From: Streptomyces xiamenensis
GTDB taxonomy: Bacteria > Actinomycetota > Actinomycetes > Streptomycetales > Streptomycetaceae
Assembly (NCBI RefSeq): GCF_000993785.3
Contig: NZ_CP009922.3
Coordinates: 3,968,001 to 4,032,000 of the forward strand
DNA: 64,000 bases
Reading direction: 5' to 3'
The position numbers were made by a program, and so were the translations under genes. The notes below the pieces were generated by a model that was not told where the DNA came from, did no database searches, and worked only from the letters and a program-made list of their open reading frames with translations. The first letter of the stretch is position 1. Each line of letters opens with the position of its first letter. Of the stretch, positions 43,863 to 52,777 are shown piece by piece.

Positions 43863-44626
43863 GGGGTGAGAAAGCCGGCCGCCGTGAGCAGTTCGCGGGC
43901 CGGTTCCGTGCCGAGCCAGGCGACGAAGGCGGCGGCCTCGTCGGGGTGTTCCGAGGTGTTGAGCACGGCGGCGGGGTAGGCGGCGATGACGTTCTGCTCG
44001 GCGGGGATGGGGAAGGTGAGCACGTCCTCGCCCGCCGAGGCGGCGTCGGTGGCGTAGACGAGCCCGGCGTCGGCCTCGCCGAGCCGGACCTTGCCGAGGA
44101 CGGCGCGGACGTTCGGTTCCTGGGAGACGGGGGTGACGTTCACGCCCGCGCGGTCCAGGATCTCCTCGCCGTAGCGGCCGGCCGGGACCTCGGGGGCGGC
44201 AAGCACCAGGCGCAGCCCGTCCTGGGCGAGGTCGGTGAGGTCCTCGACACCGGCGGGGTTGCCGGGCGGGGTGACGATGACGAGTTCGTTGTGGGCGATG
44301 ACGGCGGGTTCGCCGGTCTCCTCGGCGACCGACTCCATGGTGGCGGTGTCGGCGGTGACCACGGCGTCGGCGGGGACGCCCTGCCGGATCTGGGCGGCGA
44401 GCTCCTGGGAGCCGGCGAAGGAGAACTCCACGGTGACGCCCTCGTGTTCCCGCGCGAAGCGGTCGGCGGCCTCGGTGAAGACGTCGGTGAGGGAGGCGGC
44501 GGCCAGGACGGTCAGGCTGGTGTCGCCGGTGCCGTTCGCGCTGTCGGCGTCGCCGCTGCCGCAGCCGGCCAGGAGCACGGCGGACAGGGCCGCGCCGGCC
44601 AGCGGCCGGATCTTCTTCACGGTCAT
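43859..44626 (-). CDS. modA: molybdate-binding lipoprotein ModA
   Basis: 255 aa. Lipobox LAGC at ~19-22, then the periplasmic-binding fold with [54 protein letters not shown]. It binds molybdate or tungstate and hands it to ModB. ATGA overlaps on both sides show a compact operon, regulator-modA-modB. Confidence 0.93.
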   Translation of the reverse strand: MTVKKIRPLAGAALSAVLLAGCGSGDADSANGTGDTSLTVLAAASLTDVFTEAADRFAREHEGVTVEFSFAGSQELAAQIRQGVPADAVVTADTATMESVAEETGEPAVIAHNELVIVTPPGNPAGVEDLTDLAQDGLRLVLAAPEVPAGRYGEEILDRAGVNVTPVSQEPNVRAVLGKVRLGEADAGLVYATDAASAGEDVLTFPIPAEQNVIAAYPAAVLNTSEHPDEAAAFVAWLGTEPARELLTAAGFLTP

Positions 44627-45027
44627 TCCCCCCGGTCGATGTGGACGTTGGTCGCCTTGACCCGGGCGGTGGCCTCCATGCCCACGGCGAGGCCGAGTTC
44701 CTCGACGGCTTCCCGGGTGAGCAGGGAGACCAGCCGGTGCGGTCCGGCCTGGATGTCCACCTGGGCGGCGACATCGCCGAGCTTGACGGCGGTGATGATG
44801 CCGGGGAAGGCGTTGCGGGTGCTGCTGTACGGCTCGTCCGCGCCGTCGTCGTCCGCGCCCGCGGTGGCCAGCGCCACCGCGAACGCCGCCAGGTCGGGGC
44901 CCTCGATCAGCCGTTTGCCGGCCTCGTCGCGGCGGGTCGGCAGCCGGCCGGCGTCCGCCCAGCGGCGGACGGTGTCGGGGCTGACCCCGAGCAGCCGGGC
45001 GGCCCGGCCGATCGTATAAGAACGCAT
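44623..45027 (-). CDS. HTH-TOBE (Mop) molybdate-responsive regulator
   Basis: 134 aa. An excisionase/MerR-like winged HTH ([20 protein letters not shown] then [19 protein letters not shown]) is fused to one molybdate-binding TOBE/Mop domain ([20 protein letters not shown] ... ATNVHIDRG). The architecture fits a sensor that represses or activates the mod genes downstream. Start at ATG 45027, predicted leaderless; GTG 45036 is in frame. Confidence 0.88.
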   Translation of the reverse strand: MRSYTIGRAARLLGVSPDTVRRWADAGRLPTRRDEAGKRLIEGPDLAAFAVALATAGADDDGADEPYSSTRNAFPGIITAVKLGDVAAQVDIQAGPHRLVSLLTREAVEELGLAVGMEATARVKATNVHIDRGE

Positions 45028-45034
45028 GTGCGGC

Positions 45035-45040
45035 ACGTTA
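45035..45040 (-). promoter_or_regulatory. -10 box of the mod operon, leaderless
   Basis: TAACGT (minus strand) ends 7 nt before ATG 45027. Confidence 0.5.
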
Positions 45041-45195
45041 GGCCGAATGGGTTGGCATGGGCAAGGTCAGGCTGGGCCATAGGATCGCAACTGCGGTGCG
45101 ACGGGGAAGCGGCGGGGACTTGTCGGCCGGGCGATCGGCGCCGTACGTTACCGACGGGTAGTTTCCCGTCCGCGCCACCCACCCGAGGAGAGCCC

Positions 45196-45651
45196 GTGTC
45201 CACCATCGACCTCGCCGCCCTGTCAGGGCTCGACCTGATGCGCTGGGTGCAGCGCGAACAGCCCACCGACCTGCCGCACATCGGGCGGCTCCTCGGCATG
45301 CGCTTCGACGAGGTCGAGCACGGCCGGGTCACCGTCTCCCTCGACACCCGCCCGGACTTCGCCAACCCCCTGGGCACCCTGCACGGCGGCATCGCGGCCA
45401 CCCTGCTGGACAGCGTGATGGCCTGCGCCGTGCACTCCACGCTCCCGGCCGGTGTCACGTACACGACCCTGGAACTCAAGGTCAACTACATCCGGGCCGG
45501 ACGCACCGACGGCCAGACCCTCACCGCGCGGGGCAGCGTCCTGCACGCCGGGCGCCGCACCGCCACCGCCGAGGGCCAGGTCCTCGACGAGCGCGGCAAG
45601 CTGATCGCACACGCCACCACCACCTGCATGGTGCTGCGCCCCGGGGACTGA
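45196..45651 (+). CDS. PaaI-type hotdog-fold acyl-CoA thioesterase
   Basis: 151 aa. Hotdog signature NPLGTLHGGIAATLLDSVMA, in which the aspartate serves as catalytic residue in the PaaI group, followed by YTTLELKVNYIRAG. GTG with GGAGAG upstream; the frame upstream is not coding. Cytosolic acyl-CoA hydrolase; pathway not evident from the neighbours. Confidence 0.9.
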   Translation: MSTIDLAALSGLDLMRWVQREQPTDLPHIGRLLGMRFDEVEHGRVTVSLDTRPDFANPLGTLHGGIAATLLDSVMACAVHSTLPAGVTYTTLELKVNYIRAGRTDGQTLTARGSVLHAGRRTATAEGQVLDERGKLIAHATTTCMVLRPGD

Positions 45652-45658
45652 GCCCCGG
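45641..45658. terminator. short hairpin at convergent stops
   Basis: CCGGGG / CCCCGG, 6-nt loop, over the thioesterase stop and 10 bp before the next convergent stop. Confidence 0.35.
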
Positions 45659-45667
45659 TCAGCCCGG

Positions 45668-48604
45668 TCAGATCGCCTCTTTACGGGTCAGGTGCGTGAA
45701 CGCCAGCCAGCCCGGCAGCACCGGCAGCCAGAATGTCATCAGGCGGAACAGCAGGACGGCCGCCAGCGCGGAGTCGGTCGGAACCCGGAACGCCGCCAGC
45801 GCACCGGTCAGCGCCAGCTCCACCGCCCCGATACCACCCGGTGTCGGGGCGGCCGAGCCCAGCGCGTTGCCCGCCAGGAAGATGACCGCCACCGTCGGAT
45901 AGCTCAGCTCCACCCCGAACGCCTGCAGCGAGGCATCCAGGCACAGCACGAATGCCATCGTCATCAGCAGCATCCCGCCGATGCCGCTGAGCAGCTTCTT
46001 CGGCTGCTGCACCACGTCCAGCATGCGCGGGACGACACCGGCGAACAGGGTCTGCACCCGCTCCGAGATCGCTTTGCGCAGTGCCGGGATCGCGGTCACT
46101 ATCAGCACCAGCACCGCCGCCGTCAGCAGCCCCGCGATCACCGTGCGGGAAGGCGAAGAGAGATTCGTGGTGTGCTCGGTGCCGGTCAGGTAGCCGAAGG
46201 TCAGCAGCAAGGTGATGTGGCTGCCCAGACCGAACAGCTGGGACGCCCCCACACTGGCCACCGCGTGCCCGGGGCGCAGCCCCTGACGTTGCAGGTAGCG
46301 GGTGTTCAGCGCCACCCCGCCGATCGCGGCGGGCGCCACCAGCTTCACGAACGAGCCGGCCACCTGCGCCACCACGGTCCGCAGATAGCGCACCTTCTCC
46401 GGGACGAAGCCCAGCAGGCTCACGGCCGCCGCGAAGTACGTCAGCGCCGAGAAGCAGGCAGCCGCTATCACCCACCACCAGTTGGCGTTGTTGATGACCG
46501 TGTCCACCTTCAGCTCGGCGAGCTGGGTGATGAGGAAGTAGCCGGCGAAGGCGGCGGCGATCAGCGACACCAGGGTGCGGGGCCGGACCCGTTCCATCCG
46601 GGCCGGCTCTATGGCGGCCTCGGGCCGTACCAGCAGCACCTCCTGCCGGATCAGCGACAGCAGGTCGGTCTCCTTGGAGTTCTCCAGCGCCTGCTCCATG
46701 ACCTGCTTCTCGGCCTGCTTGGCGGCCTTGACGGTCTTGCGGTCGGCGTCCTCGGGCAGCGCGCCGCGCGCCTCCCGGTAGGCGCGGACCGCGTCGAGCA
46801 CGGCCTGCCGTTCGCGCGCGGAGCGCTCCTTGCTCAGCTGACGCAGCGTGGTGCGGGTGGAGCGGGACAGCGCGATCGGCTGCAGCATGGGGAGGCTGTC
46901 GGCCACCGCGTCCGGGCCGAGTACGGACACGGCCGAGGCCACCGCCCGCTCGGCGCCGACGCGCAGGCCGAAGGTCGTCAGCAGCTGGGCGATGTCCATG
47001 CGCAGCGGGATGTCGCCGGCCGCGATCTCCCCGCCGCGCAGGTTCGTCAGATAAACCTCACCGGCGCGCCCCACCAGCAGCGAGTGCCCGTCCAGCCGGC
47101 GGTGCGCGATGCGCCGCGACTGGAGCGCGACGACCTGCTGCCAGGACGCCTCCATCAGGTCGTCGGTGATCTCGTCGGAGGGCACCGACTCCAGCGAACG
47201 GCCGCCGATGTGCTCGTACACCAGCATCACGGCGTCCGGGCCCAGCTCGGAGGTGGCGATCAGCTTCGGGGCGTTGGCGCCGGCGGCGATCGCCGCGTAC
47301 GCGAGCAGCGCCTCCTGCTCCAGCGCCTGCCGCAGCGAGGGCAGGCTGCGGCGCTGGGTGATGCCCCGGACGGTGAGCCGGCGCCAGGCGCGGTAGAAGA
47401 AGCCCTGGGCCTGCTGGGCGCGGTCCACCACGGTGATGTCCAGCGGTGGCCCCGCCTCCAGGGTGACGAGATAGCGGCGGGTGAGCTGTCCGCGGTCGCC
47501 GTCACTGTCGTTGTCGCCGCTCCCGGCGGTCCCCGCGCCCACCGTCTCCTCGGTGCGCAGCGCGCTCACCGGGCGGAAGCCGACGTTGCGCAGCCCGGCC
47601 AGGAGTTGCTGGCCGGTGGGACGCACGTTGGGGGTGCCCACCGCGTAGAGAGTGCCGTACGCGATGGTCCAGCCGATGAGGACGGTGACCAGGATGGAGA
47701 AGAGCGTGGTGTACCCGGCGACCAGCACGGACACCGCGTCCAGGACGAGCACCGCGCCCATGATCAGCCGCCAGCGGGGGCGGTGGGTCATGCCGACGGC
47801 GGTGGCGTAGGCGATGACGGGGGCGAGGTAGCCGTGCACGGGGTCGGTGAGGCCGGCCCCGGCCGGCGCGTCGCGGGTGAGGGCGTCCTGGATGGATTCG
47901 GGGGCGACCCGGGCCACCCACAGGCTGAAGGACAGGGACACGCCGTGCGCCAGGACGGCGGCGAGCACCCCGTCCGCGATGCGCAGGCCGTCGCGGCGGA
48001 TCAGCCGCTCGACGGCGAAGGCGACCGGGACGATGAGGACGGCGATGGAGGAGGCGAAGCCGGCGAAGGAGATGAGGAGCGGCGGGGCGCCGACCGCGCT
48101 GTCGTTGATGTCCTTCTCGATGCCCGCGGTGGTGCCCACCGCGAACGTCGCGGTGAGCAGGACGAGGGCGATGCCGAGCAGGCCGAGCAGGGAGCGGATG
48201 AGGTCGCCGGGGCGGTGGACGCGGGCGGCGAGGATCGGCTCGTCGATCTCCAGGCGGTCGGAGAGCGGGGCCGGCGCGGGTGCCGCCGCCGGCGCCGACG
48301 CGTGCGCGGGCGGCGCCGGTGCCGCGGGCGCGCCGGTGGGCGCGTGCGGTGCCTGCTGCGCGGTGCGCGCGTCGGCCGGCGGCCCGTCCGCCGAGGACGC
48401 CTGCCGCTTGGCCTCCCGGCGCCGCTCCGTGTTCGCCCGCCGGGCCGCCTTCGCCCGCTTGCCGCTCTTCGGGGGCTGCCGCAGCGCGGGCGCCGGTGAC
48501 TGTCCGTTCAGGCCACTCATGGCGTCGTGCGACCCTTCCCCCTGGTCAGCTCCCGGCGCCTGCTCCGACGGCAGCCGTTCCGCCTCTTCTTCGCCCCGTA
48601 TCAC
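45668..48604 (-). CDS. large flippase-like membrane protein with kinase-like middle domain
   Basis: 978 aa. Residues 1-120 are basic and Ala/Pro-rich. The first membrane block (~133-320) has six to seven helices. A cytosolic segment (~370-650) resembles an ABC1/aminoglycoside-kinase fold (VMLVYEHIGGRSLESV, AHRRLDGHSLLV, VYLTNLRGG). The C-terminal block (~690-978) is the lysylphosphatidylglycerol-synthase/TIGR00374 flippase domain (FVKLVAPAAIGGVALNTRYL, APTPGGIGAVELALTGAL). The kinase-like loop lacks the usual DFG aspartate (TNLRGG). GTG start after GAGGAAA. Lipid or glycolipid transport is likely; substrate unknown. Confidence 0.85.
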   Translation of the reverse strand: MIRGEEEAERLPSEQAPGADQGEGSHDAMSGLNGQSPAPALRQPPKSGKRAKAARRANTERRREAKRQASSADGPPADARTAQQAPHAPTGAPAAPAPPAHASAPAAAPAPAPLSDRLEIDEPILAARVHRPGDLIRSLLGLLGIALVLLTATFAVGTTAGIEKDINDSAVGAPPLLISFAGFASSIAVLIVPVAFAVERLIRRDGLRIADGVLAAVLAHGVSLSFSLWVARVAPESIQDALTRDAPAGAGLTDPVHGYLAPVIAYATAVGMTHRPRWRLIMGAVLVLDAVSVLVAGYTTLFSILVTVLIGWTIAYGTLYAVGTPNVRPTGQQLLAGLRNVGFRPVSALRTEETVGAGTAGSGDNDSDGDRGQLTRRYLVTLEAGPPLDITVVDRAQQAQGFFYRAWRRLTVRGITQRRSLPSLRQALEQEALLAYAAIAAGANAPKLIATSELGPDAVMLVYEHIGGRSLESVPSDEITDDLMEASWQQVVALQSRRIAHRRLDGHSLLVGRAGEVYLTNLRGGEIAAGDIPLRMDIAQLLTTFGLRVGAERAVASAVSVLGPDAVADSLPMLQPIALSRSTRTTLRQLSKERSARERQAVLDAVRAYREARGALPEDADRKTVKAAKQAEKQVMEQALENSKETDLLSLIRQEVLLVRPEAAIEPARMERVRPRTLVSLIAAAFAGYFLITQLAELKVDTVINNANWWWVIAAACFSALTYFAAAVSLLGFVPEKVRYLRTVVAQVAGSFVKLVAPAAIGGVALNTRYLQRQGLRPGHAVASVGASQLFGLGSHITLLLTFGYLTGTEHTTNLSSPSRTVIAGLLTAAVLVLIVTAIPALRKAISERVQTLFAGVVPRMLDVVQQPKKLLSGIGGMLLMTMAFVLCLDASLQAFGVELSYPTVAVIFLAGNALGSAAPTPGGIGAVELALTGALAAFRVPTDSALAAVLLFRLMTFWLPVLPGWLAFTHLTRKEAI

Positions 48605-48696
48605 TGGCCGTTTCCTCGGTCCTCGTCACTGTGACGATAGTGGCACGAGTGACGCCCGGCCGGGGACTGTCCGTGACATACGGCACCATGGGCGCC

Positions 48697-49044
48697 ATGA
48701 CCAGCCCCGCCCACCGCCTTCCGGACTACGCCGACCGGGTGCTCACCGCCGCCGAACGCGTACCGTCGGGCCGCGTCATGACGTACGGCGACATCGCCGG
48801 CGTGCTCGGCTCCGGCGGCCCCCGCCAGGTCGGCCGGGCGATGGCCCTGTACGGCGGCGCCGCCCCGTGGTGGCGCGTGGTGCGCGCCGACGGGCGGCTG
48901 CTGCCCGGCCACGAGAAGCGGGCGCTGGAGCACTACCGCACCGAGGGCACCCCGCTGCGGTACGACGGCGCCGGCGTACCGCGCCTGGACATGGCCGCGG
49001 CCCGCTGGACGCCGCGGGAGGACGGTCCGCGCGAAACACGCTGA
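48697..49044 (+). CDS. alkyltransferase-like (ATL) DNA repair protein
   Basis: 115 aa, the C-terminal DNA-binding domain of O6-alkylguanine transferases only. The helix GGPRQVGRAMALYGG flips the base; the active PCHR motif of true transferases is PWWRVV here, so the acceptor cysteine is tryptophan. ATL proteins flag O6-alkylguanine for nucleotide-excision repair without repairing it. ATG 48688 is an alternative. It lies upstream of the adnAB recombination genes, like Rv3204. Confidence 0.88.
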   Translation: MTSPAHRLPDYADRVLTAAERVPSGRVMTYGDIAGVLGSGGPRQVGRAMALYGGAAPWWRVVRADGRLLPGHEKRALEHYRTEGTPLRYDGAGVPRLDMAAARWTPREDGPRETR

Positions 49045-49295
49045 GGGCTGTACGGGCAGCTGTACGGGCAGGCGGGTCACAGGCACCAGCTTCCGTCATC
49101 AAAGCCGTCGGCGGTATGCCCGGTGCCGTCCGTACGGGGGACCTCACGGACCGTGCGGCACTCCGTACGCCCGTGGCGCGCGCCGTCGCGCGGCGTGGGG
49201 TTCCCCTGCGCGCACCGCGCCGACTGGCGTAGCGTCTTCCCCATCGCTCCGCCGCCCGATCCCATCCCCAAGGGGACCCCCCGCGAGAATCCGCT

Positions 49296-52200
49296 ATGCA
49301 CGTGAGCCTCTCTGTCCCGCCCCCGGACTCCGTCCGTGAGGTGCCCCCGAACGCCCCGGCCTCCGGAGCGTACCGACTGGTGCGCGATCCGGTCCTGACC
49401 ACGCACCCCCCTGTACTGGACGCAAGCCAGCGCGCTGTGGTTGAGCATCCGGGCGGACCGCTTCTGGTGCTCGCCGGGCCCGGCACCGGCAAGACGACCA
49501 CGCTGGTGGAGTCGGTCGCCGCCCGGGTCGCGGCCGGCACGGACCCCGAGCGGGTGCTGGTGCTCACCTTCAGCCGCAAGGCCGCCGCCGAGCTGCGCGA
49601 CCGCATGACGGCCCGGATGGGCGGCGGCGCGCCGCAGGCGACCACCTTCCACTCCTTCGCCTACGCGCTGGTGCGCGCGCACCAGGACCGGGAGCTGTAC
49701 GCCGAGCCGCTGCGCCTGTTGTCGGGCCCCGAACAGGATGTGTACCTGCGGGAGCTGCTGGCCGGCCAGCTGGAGCTGCCGCCGCGCGTGCCGTGGCCGG
49801 CCGAGCTGCGCGCCTGCCTGACGACGCGCGGGTTCGCCGACGAACTGCGCGCGGTGCTCGCCCGGACCCGCGAGCTGGGCCTGGGCCCCGGCACGCTCGC
49901 CGACTTCGCGCGCCGCACCGAACGGCCCGACTGGGAGGCGGCGGCGCACTTCCTGGCCGAGTATCTGGACGTCACCGAGGCACAGGGCGTGCTCGACTAC
50001 GCGGGCCTGGTGCGCGGGGCCGTGCGGCTGACGGAGCGCGAGGAAGTCGCGGCCCGGGTGCGGGCCCGGTACGACGCGGTGTTCGTGGACGAGTTCCAGG
50101 ACACCGACCCGGCCCAGGCCGCGCTGCTCGGGGCGCTCGCCGGGGGAGGGGGAGGCGGGCGCGACCTGATCGTGTTCGGCGACCCGGACCAGTCGATCTA
50201 CGCGTTCCGGGGCGCCGATGTGGGCGGCATCCTCGGCTTTCCGGACGCCTTCCGCACGGCGGCGGGCGACCCGGCGCCGGTCGCGGTCCTCACCACCGGA
50301 CGGCGCTCGGCCGCGACCGTGCAGGACGCCACCCGGCTGCTGACCCAGCGGATGCCGCTGGCCCGGCTGCCGGCCGAGGCGGTACGGCGGCACCGCGCGC
50401 TGACCGCCGTGCGCGAAGGCGGCTCGGTGGAGGTGTACACCTACCCCACGCCCGGCGCCGAGCTGGAGAACATCGCCGATCTGCTGCGCCGCGCCCATCT
50501 GGAGGACGGCCTGCCCTGGGGCGAGATGGCCGTCCTCGTCCGCGCCGGGGGGCGCTCGCTGCCCGCCGTGCGCCGTGCGCTCACCTCCGCCGGAGTACCG
50601 CTGGAGGTGGACGGCGCCGACCTGCCGCTGCGCCAGGAACCGGCCGTGGCGCCGCTGCTCACCGCGCTGCGCGCCGTCGCCGAGCCCGCCGCCCGCTTCG
50701 ACCCGGAGACCGCCGCCGCCCTGCTGACCTCCCCGCTGGGCGGCCTGGACGCCGCCGACCTGCGGCGCCTGGGGCGGGCACTGCGCCACGAGGAACGCAC
50801 CGCCGGGGTCGCCGTCCCCAGCCCCTCGGGGGAACTGCTGGCGCGGGCCCTGGCCGAGCCGGAGCGACTGGTCGCCCACGACCAGGGGTACGCGGGAGGC
50901 GCGCGGCAGCTGGGCCTGCTGCTGCGCAAGACCCGCGAACTGCTGGCGGGCGGCGGCAGCCCCGAGGAGGCGCTGTGGGAGCTGTGGTCCGGCACCACCT
51001 GGCCCGACCGGCTGGAGCGGGCCGCCCGGCGCGGCGGCGCGGCCGGCCGCAACGCCGACCGTGACCTGGACGCCATCTGCGCGCTGTTCGAGGCGGCGGC
51101 CCGCGCCGAGGAACGCGGCGGCGGACGCGGCGCGCTGATCTTCCTCGACGAACTGGACGCCCACGACATCGCCGCCGACACCCTGGCCGCGCGGGCGGTA
51201 CGGCCCGACGCCGTACGGCTGATGACCGCGCACCGTGCCAAGGGCCTGGAGTGGTCCCTGGTGGTGGTGGCCGGGGTGCAGGAGGGGCTGTGGCCCGACC
51301 TGCGGCGGCGCGGCTCCCTGCTGGAGGCGGACCGCATCGGGCGCGACGGTCTCGCCGAACCCCTGACCCCCGGCGCGCTGCTCGCCGAGGAACGCCGGCT
51401 GTTCTACGTGGCGGCCACCCGGGCCAGGGACCGCCTCGTGGTGACGGCGGTGCGCGGCGCGGACGAGGGCGACCAGCCGTCGCGGTTCGTGACCGAACTG
51501 GGCGTGGAGCCGCAGGATGTGAGCAGCCGCCCGCGCCGTCCGCTGGCCCTGTCCGCGCTGATCGCCGAACTGCGGGCGTGCACCGTCGACCCCGCGGCGA
51601 CGCCCGCGCTGCGCGAGGCGGCGGCGCGCCGGCTGGCGAAGCTGGCGGCGCTCCGCGACGGCGACGGCCACGCGCTGGTGCCCGCCGCGCACCCGCAGCG
51701 CTGGTGGGGACTGCGCGAGCAGACGCTGTCGGCGGCCCCGGTGCGCGACCCGGAGCGCCCGGTGGCGCTGTCCGCCAGCGCGCTGGGCGAGCTGGTGAAC
51801 TCCTGCGCGCTCAAGTGGTTCCTGGGACGCGAGGTGCACGCGGACGCCCCGGCGACGACCGCCCAGGGCTTCGGGAACGTGCTGCACGTCCTGGCCGACG
51901 AGGTGGCCTCCGGCACCACCCCGGCCGACCTCGCCGTCCTGATGGAACGCCTGGACGTGGTGTGGGAAGGGCTCGCCTTCGAAGCGCCCTGGCAGTCGCG
52001 CAGGGAACGCGACGAGGCGCGCGCCGCTCTGGAACGGTTCGTGCGCTGGCACGTCCTCCAGGGGCAGACCGGCTTCGAGCCGGCCGCCTCGGAGGAGGAC
52101 TTCGACGTCACGCTGGCAGCGGGCGAGCACCGCATCCGGATCAGGGGCACCCTGGACCGCGTCGAGCGGGACGCGGACGGCCGCGCGTACGTCGTCGACT

Positions 52201-52538
52201 TCAAGACCGGCCGCAACAAACCGTCCAGGGCCGAGGTGGAACGGCACCCGCAGCTGGCCGTCTACCAGCTCGCCGTACGGCACGGGGAGGCCGAGATCGG
52301 CGGTGCCTCGCTGGTGCATCTGCGCCAGGGTGCTCCGAAGAAGGAGGGCGGCGACACGCTGCCGGCCGTCCAGAAACAGCCGCCCCTGGAGGGCGACTGG
52401 GTCGGCGACCTGCTCGCCACGGCGGCCGGGCGTGTCCTGGACGAACGCTTCACCCCCACCCCGGGCCAGCAGTGCGGCACCTGCCACTTCCGCGCCTCCT
52501 GCTCGGGCCGCACGGAGGGCCGCCAAGTGGTGGAGTGA
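49296..52538 (+). CDS. adnA: AdnA-like helicase-nuclease subunit
   Basis: 1080 aa. UvrD-type motor: Q-motif LDASQRAVV, Walker A AGPGTGKTTT (60-69), VDEFQDTDPAQ, DPDQSIYAFRG, TAHRAKGLEW and FYVAATRARD. The RecB-type nuclease is at the C-terminus (VVDFKTGRN, HPQLAVYQLA) with an iron-sulfur pattern of one cysteine in NSCALKWF plus CGTCHFRASC. With the next gene it forms the heterodimer AdnAB, which resects double-strand breaks in mycobacteria. No good ribosome site at the ATG. Confidence 0.92.
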   Translation: MHVSLSVPPPDSVREVPPNAPASGAYRLVRDPVLTTHPPVLDASQRAVVEHPGGPLLVLAGPGTGKTTTLVESVAARVAAGTDPERVLVLTFSRKAAAELRDRMTARMGGGAPQATTFHSFAYALVRAHQDRELYAEPLRLLSGPEQDVYLRELLAGQLELPPRVPWPAELRACLTTRGFADELRAVLARTRELGLGPGTLADFARRTERPDWEAAAHFLAEYLDVTEAQGVLDYAGLVRGAVRLTEREEVAARVRARYDAVFVDEFQDTDPAQAALLGALAGGGGGGRDLIVFGDPDQSIYAFRGADVGGILGFPDAFRTAAGDPAPVAVLTTGRRSAATVQDATRLLTQRMPLARLPAEAVRRHRALTAVREGGSVEVYTYPTPGAELENIADLLRRAHLEDGLPWGEMAVLVRAGGRSLPAVRRALTSAGVPLEVDGADLPLRQEPAVAPLLTALRAVAEPAARFDPETAAALLTSPLGGLDAADLRRLGRALRHEERTAGVAVPSPSGELLARALAEPERLVAHDQGYAGGARQLGLLLRKTRELLAGGGSPEEALWELWSGTTWPDRLERAARRGGAAGRNADRDLDAICALFEAAARAEERGGGRGALIFLDELDAHDIAADTLAARAVRPDAVRLMTAHRAKGLEWSLVVVAGVQEGLWPDLRRRGSLLEADRIGRDGLAEPLTPGALLAEERRLFYVAATRARDRLVVTAVRGADEGDQPSRFVTELGVEPQDVSSRPRRPLALSALIAELRACTVDPAATPALREAAARRLAKLAALRDGDGHALVPAAHPQRWWGLREQTLSAAPVRDPERPVALSASALGELVNSCALKWFLGREVHADAPATTAQGFGNVLHVLADEVASGTTPADLAVLMERLDVVWEGLAFEAPWQSRRERDEARAALERFVRWHVLQGQTGFEPAASEEDFDVTLAAGEHRIRIRGTLDRVERDADGRAYVVDFKTGRNKPSRAEVERHPQLAVYQLAVRHGEAEIGGASLVHLRQGAPKKEGGDTLPAVQKQPPLEGDWVGDLLATAAGRVLDERFTPTPGQQCGTCHFRASCSGRTEGRQVVE

Positions 52539-52732
52539 CGCGAGGCGGGCACGCGTCAGCCTCAGCGAGTCAAGATCACCCGAGCCACCTGCATGCACAG
52601 CCGTACGGCCAGGGCTACCGCACCCGTACCACCACGGAGTTCGGTCGCCCCATCGAACTGCCGCAGCCCTTCGGCTTCGCCCTCGACACCACCGGGTTCA
52701 AGATCTATCCGCCGCGCCGCCCCACCCGGTAG
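52535..52732 (+). pseudogene. remnant of a Uma2-family (DUF820) gene, C-terminal part
   Basis: The frame, open from GTG 52535 that overlaps the adnA stop, ends with YRTRTTTEFGRPIELPQPFG and FALDTTGF, which looks like the C-terminal tail of Uma2-type endonuclease-fold proteins in Streptomyces. The other ~130 residues of that family, including the catalytic D...ExK, are missing. It lies between adnA and adnB, so it probably marks an old insertion and deletion. Confidence 0.5.
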
Positions 52733-52764
52733 GGCCCGCGGCCTCCGCTGTCGGCGGTCGCCGA

Positions 52765-52770
52765 TAGCCT
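52765..52770 (+). promoter_or_regulatory. -10 box of adnB, leaderless
   Basis: TAGCCT ends 7 nt before the GTG at 52778. Confidence 0.5.
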
Positions 52771-52777
52771 CTTCCGG

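Noticed and set aside
49047..49075. Direct repeat GCTGTACGGGCA downstream of the ATL gene
   Set aside because: Two short copies only, no structure or flanking signal.
49077..52598. A 1173-codon minus-strand frame opposite adnA
   Set aside because: Same reason: GC-driven shadow without ribosome site or homology.
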